DNA of 10,533 bases, from the NCBI GenBank assembly GCA_040268355.1, contig JAWRIT010000073.1, positions 1 through 10,533 of the forward strand. The letters run 5' to 3'. This stretch comes from UBA1367 sp040268355 (lineage in GTDB: Bacteria; Actinomycetota; Coriobacteriia; Coriobacteriales; Atopobiaceae). Shown one piece after another: positions 1-6,795 of this stretch. Under the pieces are notes generated by a model. That model was not told the origin of the DNA. It saw nothing but the letters and a program-made list of their open reading frames with translations, and searched no databases. Positions within the stretch are counted from its first letter, which is position 1, and each line of letters begins with the position of its first letter. A program made the position numbers and the translations under genes.

Positions 1-6
1 CCCCCC

Positions 7-88
7 CCCCCAGATCCTGGCACCATCTCCAGCACGACAAGAAAGCGGAGGCGACCAGATGGCCGCCCCCAGATCCTGCTGTCATCTC
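7..88. repeat. Imperfect direct repeat near the left edge
   Basis: Two 23-bp copies lie 59 bp apart, at 7-29 and 66-88. They share the 13-base block CCCCCAGATCCTG, then four mismatched bases, then CATCTC (19 of 23 identical by hand count). Both lie downstream of the minus-strand protease gene, in a 165-bp stretch where I see no gene. The first copy overlaps the run of ten C at the window edge. No function can be assigned; it could be debris or a non-coding motif. Confidence 0.5.
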
Positions 89-165
89 ACCTCACTGCTG
101 AGAGGCGCGCTTGGGCGTCAGGCGTGGACCCACCGTCCGCACCAGGCGCGCTCGCCAGACCCTTC

Positions 166-1293
166 TTAGCTGTCCGCGTGACGAGGGGTGGTCCAGCCCG
201 CCGGCGTGGAAGGGGCCTCCCCTTCGGAGGTGCGGCCCGGCGCAGGGGGAGCCGATTCCTCCGCAGGCGTGGTGCCAGGGGTGGAAACGGGCGCGACGCC
301 AGGAGCGGGGTCGTCGCCCGCGGACGGGACGGCGAAGGCCGGCGGCACCGGAGCGCTCGCAGGCACAGCCTCCCTGCCCATGCCCGGCACCGGCAGGCTG
401 TCCGGCGTCATCTGCGCCGCCTCACCCACGTAGCGCTCCATGAACACGCCCTGATAGACGTCCTTACCCCGGCGCAGCTCACGAACCGACTTGATGACGA
501 ACGGCAGGTAGAGGGCAATGATCACCAGGTAGTACACGATGGCGAGCAGGTCGTCCTCGCCCGTGGAGATGTACTGCACCGAGACGCCGGTGTCGAGCAG
601 GACCACGCTCGGAAAGAGGATCATGAGGTCATCGATGCCGTGGAAGAGGCTCACGCCACCGAGCCGGCGCGTGCGCAGCACGATGACGCAGAGCAGAAAC
701 GAGTACAGGCCCGTCTGGACCGTCTTGAGGACGGCCTGCGCCAGGGTGGACGCGCTCACGAAGGCGACCGAGAGGTCCACGTGCGCGACGCCAAAGAGAA
801 ACGACGTGATCAGGATGGCCCACACGACCCCCCGGTGCGTGCGACCCATGAAGGCGAGCAGGGCGCCAAAGATCACCCCACGGAAGACCGCCTCCTCGAA
901 GATGCCCACGAGCAGGCAGAACAAGGCGAGCTCGAGCGCACGCCCCACCCATTCGGGAGCGATCGAGGAACTGTCGAAGAAGCCTTCGGAAAGGCCCATG
1001 AGCATGATCGCCGCGGATATCGCCAAGCACCACCACCCGAAGCGGAACGTGAAGAACACGTCATCCTTCGAGCAGGATATCCAACTTGCCCCACCGAGCA
1101 GCATCATGCCGAGCACGGCTGCGGCGGCGCCGACCGCCTCGGAGATGATGGGGGCCCACATCGAGTTGGCCGGCAGGTCCATGAACATGACGACCTCCCC
1201 CGAAATGACCTTCGCCGCCACCACCATCGCGACCGTCAGCAGGGTGCCGATGATCACCCGCCGCCGTGCCTTCCGCTCCATCTGTGCATCCAT
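166..1293 (-). CDS. CPBP-family intramembrane metalloprotease (Abi/CAAX protease-like)
   Basis: A 375-residue polytopic membrane protein with the three signature motifs of the CPBP (CAAX protease and bacteriocin-processing) family. These are EEAVFR at 133-138 (paired Glu and Arg), FGVAH at 167-171 and HGIDD at 218-222; the Glu and His residues are the expected metal ligands and catalytic groups. Hydrophobic segments lie at about 14-31, 45-66, 87-101, 117-145, 155-172, 185-205, 222-237 and 249-267. After about residue 295 the protein becomes a Pro/Ala/Thr-rich, probably disordered tail of some 80 residues with no recognisable domain. The ATG at 1293 is preferred over an in-frame ATG 18 codons upstream because GGAG sits 5 nt before it. 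Family members cleave membrane-embedded substrates in prenyl-protein processing, bacteriocin immunity or signalling; the substrate here cannot be told. The gene is divergent from the LTA-synthase-like gene, so a role in the envelope is possible but only inferred from position. Confidence 0.88.
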   Translation of the reverse strand: MDAQMERKARRRVIIGTLLTVAMVVAAKVISGEVVMFMDLPANSMWAPIISEAVGAAAAVLGMMLLGGASWISCSKDDVFFTFRFGWWCLAISAAIMLMGLSEGFFDSSSIAPEWVGRALELALFCLLVGIFEEAVFRGVIFGALLAFMGRTHRGVVWAILITSFLFGVAHVDLSVAFVSASTLAQAVLKTVQTGLYSFLLCVIVLRTRRLGGVSLFHGIDDLMILFPSVVLLDTGVSVQYISTGEDDLLAIVYYLVIIALYLPFVIKSVRELRRGKDVYQGVFMERYVGEAAQMTPDSLPVPGMGREAVPASAPVPPAFAVPSAGDDPAPGVAPVSTPGTTPAEESAPPAPGRTSEGEAPSTPAGWTTPRHADS

Positions 1294-1298
1294 AGTGT

Positions 1299-1302
1299 CT
1301 CC
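1299..1302 (-). promoter_or_regulatory. Ribosome binding site of the CPBP protease gene
   Basis: GGAG on the minus strand, 5 nt upstream of the ATG at 1293. It decides this start over the in-frame ATG at 1347, which would add 18 polar residues before the first membrane segment. Confidence 0.65.
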
Positions 1303-1455
1303 GTCCTCTCCCACCAGACGGCGGGATCCATTGTTCTCTGCTGCCACTGGTCGCTGGCTCAGGTCCTATCTGGTCCTGTCGACCCATGGCCTGCCTGCAC
1401 ACCCGGCTGGCCTCGTCTCGCGTGCAACCCTCGGAGACGGCGTGGCATCACAGCC

Positions 1456-1485
1456 ACTGTATGAGATGGTCAGCTCCGCTGTCAC
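1456..1485 (-). promoter_or_regulatory. Weak candidate promoter for the CPBP protease
   Basis: Read on the minus strand: GTGACA at 1485-1480 as -35, an 18-bp spacer, and TACAGT at 1461-1456 as -10. The -10 matches consensus at only four of six positions. The implied leader of about 155 nt is long, so this is a low-confidence call. Confidence 0.2.
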
Positions 1486-1518
1486 CTTTCTGATTCGTAG
1501 GGTTTGCATGACGAGCGC

Positions 1519-1545
1519 GTGACACGACGCATCATCACCTACAAT
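1519..1545 (+). promoter_or_regulatory. Candidate promoter for the LTA-synthase/GH5 unit
   Basis: TACAAT at 1540-1545 is a good -10 match (five of six). GTGACA at 1519-1524 resembles a -35, but the 15-bp spacer is short. Transcription would begin near 1552. That would rule out the TTG at 1504 as a start and leave a leader of about 69 nt before the ATG at 1621. Confidence 0.4.
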
Positions 1546-1608
1546 CATCTGCGATTTTTGGAACGGATGGAGATGGCGCGGCGTCGCACCCTCCGCCTGC
1601 TACATCAA

Positions 1609-1614
1609 AGAGGG
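1609..1614 (+). promoter_or_regulatory. Ribosome binding site choosing the ATG at 1621
   Basis: AGAGGG lies 6 nt before ATG 1621. Earlier in-frame starts have poorer signals: the ATG at 1567 has GGAA only 3 nt away, and the TTG at 1504 lies upstream of the likely -10. The codons just before 1621 (CTA CAT CAA AGA) are unlike those of the body of the gene, which also suggests leader rather than coding sequence. Confidence 0.5.
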
Positions 1615-1620
1615 TGCCTC

Positions 1621-3804
1621 ATGGGATCATTTCTTGCTGGACTCATCTTCCTTGTCGGCCTGTTTGCGCAGGTCGCCCTGACCGCACGACACGTGCTGAC
1701 TGAGCGCTCGCTCGGGCACGCCGTCCCCCGCTCCACCTACGGGTGGGCCAGCCTCTACGGCATCGCCCTTGCCGGCATGAGCGTCTGGGGCTTCGTCGGG
1801 CTGCTGCACGGCGGCATTTTCGCGCCGCTGGCCCCTCTGGTGGTCTCCCCCGCCATGGTGGTCTGCGCGGTGGTCACCCTGCGCCGCCAGGAGCTGTTCT
1901 GCCGCCTCGCAGGGCTGGAGACGCGCCTGCGCCGGAGGGCGGAGGGAGGACTGCTGCTGCTCTTTGGCATCCTCTCGGTGCTCATGATCGAGTTCCCGTG
2001 GAGCTGGGCGCTCGGCCTGTACGGCCCCACCTACTGGTGGCTGGAGTTGGCCATCGTGAGCCTCGTCGCGCTCAGCCTCTACCTGATCGGGCGTCGGCAT
2101 GGCGCGGCCGTCCTCCCTGCCGTCGTGGCCTTCGCCGTGATCGGCCTCTCGCAGTACTTCATCCGTATGTTCAAGAACGCCGCCATTCTTCCCAACGACC
2201 TGCTTGCGCTGGGAACGGCCGTCGCCGTGGGCGACCAGTACACCTACTCGCTCGACCCGCGCGCCGTCCTCTCGACGGCCATCACCATAGCGGGGATCTG
2301 CGTGCTCTCCCTGTTGCACCCCCGCTGGAGCGTCCAGGCGGAGGGTCGCTCTCGCACCACGGCCGCGCGAGATGCCGCCGGGGGCCTGGTCGCGGCCGCG
2401 CTCTGTGCGGCGCTCGTGCTCGTGCCCAGCTACATGGACGTCTTCCAGGTGCAGATCATGTACTGGTACTCCATCAACTACTATGAGAAGCAGGGATTCC
2501 TCCCCTCGTTCATCGCCGTGTGGCAGGACCTGCCCGTCCACAAGCCCGAGGGCTACACCACAGACGACGCCAAGCGGGCGACGAGGCGGCTCTCCCAGGC
2601 CTATGAGGACGGCCGTGGCTCCACCCCCGAGCGCCAGGCGGCCAGGGAGCAGTTCGACGAGATCAAGCCCACCGTCCTGGTGGTCATGAACGAGTCGTTC
2701 GCCGACCTCGCCGACTTCGACGGCCTGCGGTGCGGCTACGAGGGGCCGCAGTACTTCAATGGCATCAGCGACGCCCTCTATCGCGGCGAGCTGTTCGTGA
2801 ACGTCCACGGCGGCGGCACCTGCAACTCCGAGTTCGAGTTTTTGTCCGCCAACTCGCTCGGCTACATCGGGGCGGGCAAGTACCCCTACTCGACCTTCCA
2901 GCTCGGCAATGTGGACAACCTCGCGCAGCAGTTCAAGCAGCTGGGCTACACCACGAGCGCCATGCACCCCAACTACGCCTCGAACTGGAACCGCGACAAG
3001 GTCTACCGGGCCTGGGGCTTCGATCGCTTCTACGCCATCGACGACTTCGGCGGCTTCCCCGAGCGCAACTTGGACGGCTCCAAGCAGACGGAGACCCCGA
3101 CCGGCTGGCCCATCTTCCATAGCGGCGTGAGCGACCAGGGCACCTACCAGATGATGCTTGACATGCTCGACTCGAACGACGCGCCGCAGTTCATCTTCAA
3201 CGTGACGATGCAGAACCACGGCTCCTACAACCAGAACAACATACCCGCCGACAAGCTCACCCACTACTACCCCGAGGGCACCTACGACCTGCCCGGCTTT
3301 GCCGAGACGCCCGAGCGCCTGAACGAGTTCCTCTCCTGCATGGAGGAGTCCGACCGCGCGCTCGAGTGGTTCATCGACGAGCTCAAGCAGCTCGACCGTC
3401 CGGTGGTGCTCGTCTTCTTCGGCGACCACCAGCCCTCGATGACGCCCGACTACAACGACGCCTGGTTCACCGACGAGGACGACATCACCCACTCGCAGCG
3501 CATCTACCACACCGAGTACGTCATCTGGGCGAACTACGACGTGGCGGGGCATGAGCAGACGAGCGAGGTGCGCGACGCGAGCGTCGAGGTGCTGGGGACC
3601 CTCCTGCTCGACGCCATCGGCGCCCCGGTGAGCGAGTACGAGGCCGCCCAGCTCGCCGTCAACGAGCAGATCCAGGCCACCAACCTGCATGGCTACCTGG
3701 GTGCCGACGGCACCTGGTACACGCCCGAGGAGGACTCCCCCTACAAGGAGCTCTACGACGAGATGTCGCTGGTGGAGTACCTCAACTTCGCCGAGCGGAT
3801 CTAG
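1621..3804 (+). CDS. LTA synthase-family sulfatase-fold phosphoglycerol transferase
   Basis: A 727-residue membrane enzyme. Eight hydrophobic segments (about 1-20, 41-61, 66-85, 108-124, 140-157, 162-180, 216-232, 251-270) precede an extracytoplasmic alkaline-phosphatase/sulfatase-type domain at about 348-670. Residues matching the known LtaS active site are E358 (in MNESF) and D602/H603 (in FFGDHQ) as metal ligands, T400 (in GGGTCNSEFEF) as nucleophile, and W456, R458 and H533 as likely phosphoglycerol-binding groups. LtaS-type enzymes move sn-glycerol-1-phosphate from phosphatidylglycerol to a growing lipoteichoic acid or glycolipid; MdoB-type relatives decorate periplasmic glucans. Staphylococcal LtaS is shorter (about 646 residues) with five membrane helices, so both the membrane part and the C-terminal tail after about 680 are extended here. 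Positive-inside reasoning puts the N terminus outside and the catalytic domain outside, which favours the 1621 start. The gene is followed after 5 bp by a GH5 hydrolase, so the two are probably co-translated. The family is certain; the acceptor is not. Confidence 0.9.
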   Translation: MGSFLAGLIFLVGLFAQVALTARHVLTERSLGHAVPRSTYGWASLYGIALAGMSVWGFVGLLHGGIFAPLAPLVVSPAMVVCAVVTLRRQELFCRLAGLETRLRRRAEGGLLLLFGILSVLMIEFPWSWALGLYGPTYWWLELAIVSLVALSLYLIGRRHGAAVLPAVVAFAVIGLSQYFIRMFKNAAILPNDLLALGTAVAVGDQYTYSLDPRAVLSTAITIAGICVLSLLHPRWSVQAEGRSRTTAARDAAGGLVAAALCAALVLVPSYMDVFQVQIMYWYSINYYEKQGFLPSFIAVWQDLPVHKPEGYTTDDAKRATRRLSQAYEDGRGSTPERQAAREQFDEIKPTVLVVMNESFADLADFDGLRCGYEGPQYFNGISDALYRGELFVNVHGGGTCNSEFEFLSANSLGYIGAGKYPYSTFQLGNVDNLAQQFKQLGYTTSAMHPNYASNWNRDKVYRAWGFDRFYAIDDFGGFPERNLDGSKQTETPTGWPIFHSGVSDQGTYQMMLDMLDSNDAPQFIFNVTMQNHGSYNQNNIPADKLTHYYPEGTYDLPGFAETPERLNEFLSCMEESDRALEWFIDELKQLDRPVVLVFFGDHQPSMTPDYNDAWFTDEDDITHSQRIYHTEYVIWANYDVAGHEQTSEVRDASVEVLGTLLLDAIGAPVSEYEAAQLAVNEQIQATNLHGYLGADGTWYTPEEDSPYKELYDEMSLVEYLNFAERI

Positions 3805-3809
3805 CCGCG

Positions 3810-4934
3810 ATGGCCGCCCGATCCCGCACGCGGCCCATCCGGGGCGTCAACCTGGGCAACTGGCTCGTGCTCGAGCGCTGGATGGGCGCGGGAGAGGGCG
3901 GCTCCCCCTTCGCGGGCGAGGACGCCGCCGACGAGCACGAGCTCAGGCGCCGCCTGCCCCCAGAGGAGCTTGCGGCGCGGCTCGAGCGTCACCGCCGCAG
4001 CTTCGTCACCGCAGACACCTTCGCCTGGCTCGCGGAGCGTGGCGTCACCCTCGTGCGCGTGCCGGTGCCCTTCTTCCTCTTTGGCGACAAGACGCACGAG
4101 AGCTGCGTGGAACACCTCGACCGGGCCCTGGACTGGGGCGCGGAGTGGGGCATCGACGTGCTCATCGACCTGCACACCGTCCCTGGCGGCCAGAACGGCT
4201 TTGACAATGGCGGCATCTGCGGGCTGTGCACCTGGCATCGCTCGCCCGACCGGATCCTGCGCACGCTCGAGGTGCTGGAGCGCATCGCCCGTCGCTATGC
4301 CGGATGCCCCTCCCTCTTTGGCATCGAGCCTCTGAACGAGCCGGCGAGCGAGCGCGTCTTTGCCAGCAGCATGCGACGCTACGGAGCGGGGCATCCCGAG
4401 CGCGTCGCGGCCTCCGCCCCCATCCCCCGCGCGCTGCTCGCGCAGTTCTACCGCCTGGTGGTGGAGCGGCTTTCGCCCATCCTGGGACACGAGGCGGCCC
4501 TCGTGCTGCACGACCGCTTCCAGCTCGAGGCATGGGACCGCTTCCTGCCGCGCGACCGCCATCCCAACGTCTGGCTGGACACCCATCTCTATGTGGGGAC
4601 GACCGCCCGGACCCTGGGCGTGCGCGGCCTGCGCGGGCACCTCGCCCTCGCGCGGCTCTGCGGCCTGCGCGTGGCGCGCGCCGAGCGCCACCATCCCGTG
4701 CTCGTGGGCGAGTGGTCGCTCGCACACAACTTGGGGACGCTTGATGGCCCCTGGCGCGACGAGGCCCTGCGCTCCTTCGCGACCGCCCAGCGCGCGGCCT
4801 TCGAGCGCGGAGCGGGCAGCTGCTTCTGGAGCCTTCGCACCCCCACGCGTGACGAGTGGAGCTTCGAGGCCGCCTGGCGGCATGGGTGGCTCGACCTGCG
4901 CGAAGCGCCGCGCCCGGGCACTACGCACGCCTGA
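3810..4934 (+). CDS. Glycoside hydrolase family 5 protein, exo-1,3-beta-glucanase-like
   Basis: A 374-residue (beta/alpha)8-barrel hydrolase. The N terminus has the RGVNLGNWLVLERWM block (11-25), typical of the GH5 branch containing fungal exo-1,3-beta-glucanases. Further landmarks are RVPVPFF (83-89), DLHTVPGGQNG (120-130, with H122), the acid/base E177 in EPLNEP, DTHLY (257-261, with H259), and the nucleophile E301 in VGEW. All core GH5 catalytic residues are present, so it should be an active retaining beta-glycosidase. No signal peptide or membrane segment is seen, and the conserved block begins at residue 11, leaving no room for one, so it is probably cytoplasmic. The ATG lies 5 bp after the stop of the LTA-synthase-like gene with only a weak GAGCGG as a possible SD, which suggests translational coupling. 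The substrate could be a beta-glucoside, a short beta-glucan or a glucosylated lipid; the sequence alone does not decide. Confidence 0.88.
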   Translation: MAARSRTRPIRGVNLGNWLVLERWMGAGEGGSPFAGEDAADEHELRRRLPPEELAARLERHRRSFVTADTFAWLAERGVTLVRVPVPFFLFGDKTHESCVEHLDRALDWGAEWGIDVLIDLHTVPGGQNGFDNGGICGLCTWHRSPDRILRTLEVLERIARRYAGCPSLFGIEPLNEPASERVFASSMRRYGAGHPERVAASAPIPRALLAQFYRLVVERLSPILGHEAALVLHDRFQLEAWDRFLPRDRHPNVWLDTHLYVGTTARTLGVRGLRGHLALARLCGLRVARAERHHPVLVGEWSLAHNLGTLDGPWRDEALRSFATAQRAAFERGAGSCFWSLRTPTRDEWSFEAAWRHGWLDLREAPRPGTTHA

Positions 4935-4984
4935 CGCACGAATACGTGTAGCTGGCATGAGGTAGCGAACCTGAAACATTCGGC

Positions 4985-5003
4985 CATACTCCCGTCGGGT
5001 ATG
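4985..5003. repeat. Imperfect inverted repeat overlapping the -10 of the transpeptidase gene
   Basis: CATA (4985-4988) and CCC (4991-4993) pair with GGG (4997-4999) and TATG (5000-5003), with a 2-nt bulge and a 3-nt loop. The right arm includes the start of the candidate -10 TATGAT. It could be a repressor operator, or chance. Confidence 0.35.
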
Positions 5004-5005
5004 AT
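5000..5005 (+). promoter_or_regulatory. Candidate -10 element for the L,D-transpeptidase gene
   Basis: TATGAT is a five-of-six match to the -10 consensus in an otherwise GC-rich gap. It is about 65 nt before the GTG start and gives a leader of roughly 58 nt. I find no good -35 at 16-18 bp spacing, so recognition might need an activator or a different sigma factor. Confidence 0.45.
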
Positions 5006-5058
5006 AAGTCACTGTTGTGCGCGCACGCGCACCCCGATAACAACCTATCCGACACATC

Positions 5059-5063
5059 GGAGG
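5059..5063 (+). promoter_or_regulatory. Strong ribosome binding site fixing a GTG start
   Basis: GGAGG followed by exactly 6 nt and then GTG at 5070. The in-frame ATG at 5001 lies inside the candidate -10 and has no SD, so translation starting at 5070 is much more likely. Confidence 0.8.
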
Positions 5064-5069
5064 CTCCCT

Positions 5070-6548
5070 GTGTCTCTCAGCAAAAGCCCTGCGCACGCGG
5101 CCACGACCACCAACGCCGCAAGCATGGCACCCGCCCACGCCTGGCAGCCGAGTGGCAACGCAGCCCGCCGTCGTCAGTGGGGCCGTGTGCGCGTGGCCGC
5201 CGTCGCCGTCGCGCTCAGCGTCTACGTCGTGGGCATCGGGCGCTTTACGTCGCACTTCGTACCCGGTACCACGGTCAACGGCATCGATGCCTCGTTCATG
5301 ACCACAGACCAGCTCGCCGAGGCCCTCGAGGAGCGGGTCGACTCCTACCAGCAGCATCTCACGAGCGAGGGAGGCTTCGAGCTGACCTTCTCCGGCACGG
5401 ACGTGTCGCTCACCTGCAGGGCAGACGAGGTGGCCGCAGAGGCGCTCGACCGCACCACCGCCGCCCTCTGGCCCCTGCGGCTGCTGTCGCCCCAGCGCAT
5501 GCTCATCGACACGGGCATCTCGGCCGACGAGGACGAGCTCGCCGAGCTGACGCAGACGGCCGTCGCCGCCTTCGACGAGGACGCCGAGCAGCCGACCAAC
5601 GCCAGCGCCACCTTCGACGAGGAGCAAGGCGTCTACGTGGTGTCCCCGGAGTCCACCGGCACGGCCCTCGACGCCGAGGCCGTGACCCGGGCGGCGGAGC
5701 TCGCCTGCCGTGGCCTCACCGAGGAGGTCGCGCTTGGCGAGGACGCCCTCCTGCAGCCCGAGCGTTCCCAGGACGACAAGGAGCTGCTGGCTGTCATCGC
5801 GCAGGCCAACGACTCGATCTCCAAGGACCTCGAGCTGGTCTCCGACGGCGAGGTCGTGGCGAACGTCACCGCCGAGATGAAGCGCGGCTGGCTCTCGGTG
5901 GACGACGACCTGACCGTGGCGGTGGACGGCGCGAGCATCTACCAGTGGGTCATCGGCAACGAGGCCATCTACTCCGCCGGCGACCGCTCCGACGAGGAGC
6001 ACGTGTGGGAGCTCGACGCCCTGAACACCGCCGGCAACACCGCGATGGCCATCCGCGACGCCGGCGACGGCCCGGTGGAGGTCGTGCGCACGCTCATCGA
6101 GACGAAGCCCGCCGTGACGCCCGGCGCAAAGGAGCTCGGACGCCACATGGACGTCAACCTCTCGACGCAGTTCGCTCGCTTCTACGACAACAACGGCACG
6201 GTCATCTGGGACTCCTACCTCGTCTCGGGTGGCTGGGACTACACGATGGGCGTCATGCACGCCACCCCCACCGGCACCTTTCACCTGCTGAACAAGCTGA
6301 CCAACCAGACGCTCATCGGCGAGGACCTCGACGGCGACAAGAAGCCCGACTACGAGTCCTTCGTCAACTACTGGATGCCCTTCATAGGCAACGACGTGGG
6401 CTTCCACGACGCCACCTGGCGCAGCGAGTTTGGCGGGGACATCCGCAGTTGGTACGGGAGCCATGGCTGCGTCAACCTGCCTTATGCCAAGGCCGAGGAG
6501 CTGTGGGGGATCATCAACATCGGTGACATGGTGGTCGTCCACTATTGA
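5070..6548 (+). CDS. Membrane-anchored L,D-transpeptidase (YkuD) with peptidoglycan-binding-type repeats
   Basis: A 492-residue protein starting at GTG. It has a short cytoplasmic N terminus with a basic stretch (RRRQWGRVR, 33-41), one membrane anchor at about 42-57, and an extracellular region resembling PG_binding_4-type domains. The landmarks for that region are VNGIDASFMTTDQ (69-81) and, for a second copy, VYVVSPESTGTALDAE (188-203). A C-terminal YkuD catalytic domain occupies about 358-492. Its active-site signature is present: H446 in VGFHDA and the nucleophile C467 in SHGCVNLP (464-471). Such enzymes form 3-3 cross-links between meso-diaminopimelate residues of peptidoglycan stems, or attach proteins to them, and resist most beta-lactams other than carbapenems. 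The domain order resembles the Ldt(fm) enzyme of Enterococcus faecium. The gene sits 135 bp downstream of the GH5 gene with its own likely promoter, so it need not be in the same operon. The 200-330 region is strongly acidic. Family assignment is secure; the cross-link type made is inferred. Confidence 0.92.
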   Translation: MSLSKSPAHAATTTNAASMAPAHAWQPSGNAARRRQWGRVRVAAVAVALSVYVVGIGRFTSHFVPGTTVNGIDASFMTTDQLAEALEERVDSYQQHLTSEGGFELTFSGTDVSLTCRADEVAAEALDRTTAALWPLRLLSPQRMLIDTGISADEDELAELTQTAVAAFDEDAEQPTNASATFDEEQGVYVVSPESTGTALDAEAVTRAAELACRGLTEEVALGEDALLQPERSQDDKELLAVIAQANDSISKDLELVSDGEVVANVTAEMKRGWLSVDDDLTVAVDGASIYQWVIGNEAIYSAGDRSDEEHVWELDALNTAGNTAMAIRDAGDGPVEVVRTLIETKPAVTPGAKELGRHMDVNLSTQFARFYDNNGTVIWDSYLVSGGWDYTMGVMHATPTGTFHLLNKLTNQTLIGEDLDGDKKPDYESFVNYWMPFIGNDVGFHDATWRSEFGGDIRSWYGSHGCVNLPYAKAEELWGIINIGDMVVVHY

Positions 6549-6592
6549 TGCGGTGACGCGGGGCGCGATGGGGATCCGCCGCAACGCCCGCA

Positions 6593-6609
6593 GCCGCAGG
6601 CGCTGCGGC
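6593..6609 (+). other. GC-rich stem-loop after the transpeptidase gene
   Basis: GCCGCAG (6593-6599) and CTGCGGC (6603-6609) form a perfect 7-bp stem with a 3-nt loop, 44 nt after the stop codon. No T tract follows, so it is not a classical intrinsic terminator. It may still slow polymerase or protect the 3' end. Confidence 0.35.
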
Positions 6610-6707
6610 ACCTGAGGTGGCCCTGTGGCATCCGAGGGAGCCCAGACGGTGCCCCTGGCAATCCCGGCACGCGAAAGCCTTGGGGGCCCGGAACCTGAGT
6701 TAGGAAT

Positions 6708-6718
6708 CCGTTAAACGG
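6708..6718. repeat. Small palindrome upstream of serC
   Basis: CCGTT-A-AACGG is a perfect 5+1+5 inverted repeat, 35 bp before the candidate -10 of serC. Its location suits an operator or activator site for the serine cluster. A match this short can arise by chance. Confidence 0.3.
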
Positions 6719-6752
6719 TCGGCTCCCGGCAACCCGTCAGCCCCATCCCCGA

Positions 6753-6758
6753 TAGAAT
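6753..6758 (+). promoter_or_regulatory. Candidate -10 element for serC
   Basis: TAGAAT is a five-of-six match to the -10 consensus, placed so that transcription would begin near 6765 and leave a leader of about 31 nt before the serC start. No -35-like hexamer is visible at 16-19 bp, so the call is tentative. If it is right, the ATG at 6757 inside it cannot be the start codon. Confidence 0.4.
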
Positions 6759-6780
6759 GAGCGCGCAGGCCACCTCTATC

Positions 6781-6787
6781 AGAAGGA
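6781..6787 (+). promoter_or_regulatory. Ribosome binding site of serC
   Basis: AGAAGGA lies 8 nt before ATG 6796. It picks this start over the in-frame ATGs at 6757 and 6787. The resulting N terminus, MSRVYNFSAGPAVLP, matches the usual beginning of SerC proteins. Confidence 0.65.
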
Positions 6788-6795
6788 TGCGAGCT

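Larger units (their letters stand above)
1294..1620. other. Divergent intergenic region
   Basis: This 327-bp gap separates the minus-strand CPBP protease from the plus-strand LTA-synthase-like gene. It should hold both promoters and any shared operator. The segment around 1460-1560 is more A/T-rich than the flanking genes, as expected for a promoter region. I see weak promoter candidates on both strands (listed separately). I see no convincing terminator, RNA gene or small ORF with its own ribosome binding site. Confidence 0.6.

Noticed and set aside
103..152. Repeated AGGCGCGCT at 103-111 and 144-152 as a possible site pair
   Set aside because: A 9-bp GC-only match 41 bp apart is expected by chance in DNA of this composition.
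124..1464. A 446-codon plus-strand open frame opposite the protease gene
   Set aside because: Its composition is rich in His, Arg, Asp and Glu with no domain, whereas the minus strand encodes a protein with three CPBP motifs and a good SD.
1627..3690. A 687-codon open frame on the minus strand opposite the LTA-synthase-like gene
   Set aside because: Same shadow composition, no motif, and the plus strand has all LtaS-type active-site residues.
3801..6611. A 936-codon open frame on the minus strand across the GH5 and transpeptidase genes
   Set aside because: It is antisense to two genes with clear catalytic motifs, has His/Val/Arg/Gly-biased composition typical of shadow frames in GC-rich DNA, and shows no recognisable domain.
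6593..6619. Intrinsic terminator after the transpeptidase gene
   Set aside because: The stem is good, but no T run follows; kept only as a stem-loop of unknown role.
6549..6795. Riboswitch or T-box leader before serC
   Set aside because: I could not find the conserved T-box AGGGTGGNACCGCG element or a convincing set of paired stems, and the candidate -10 leaves only about 31 nt of leader.
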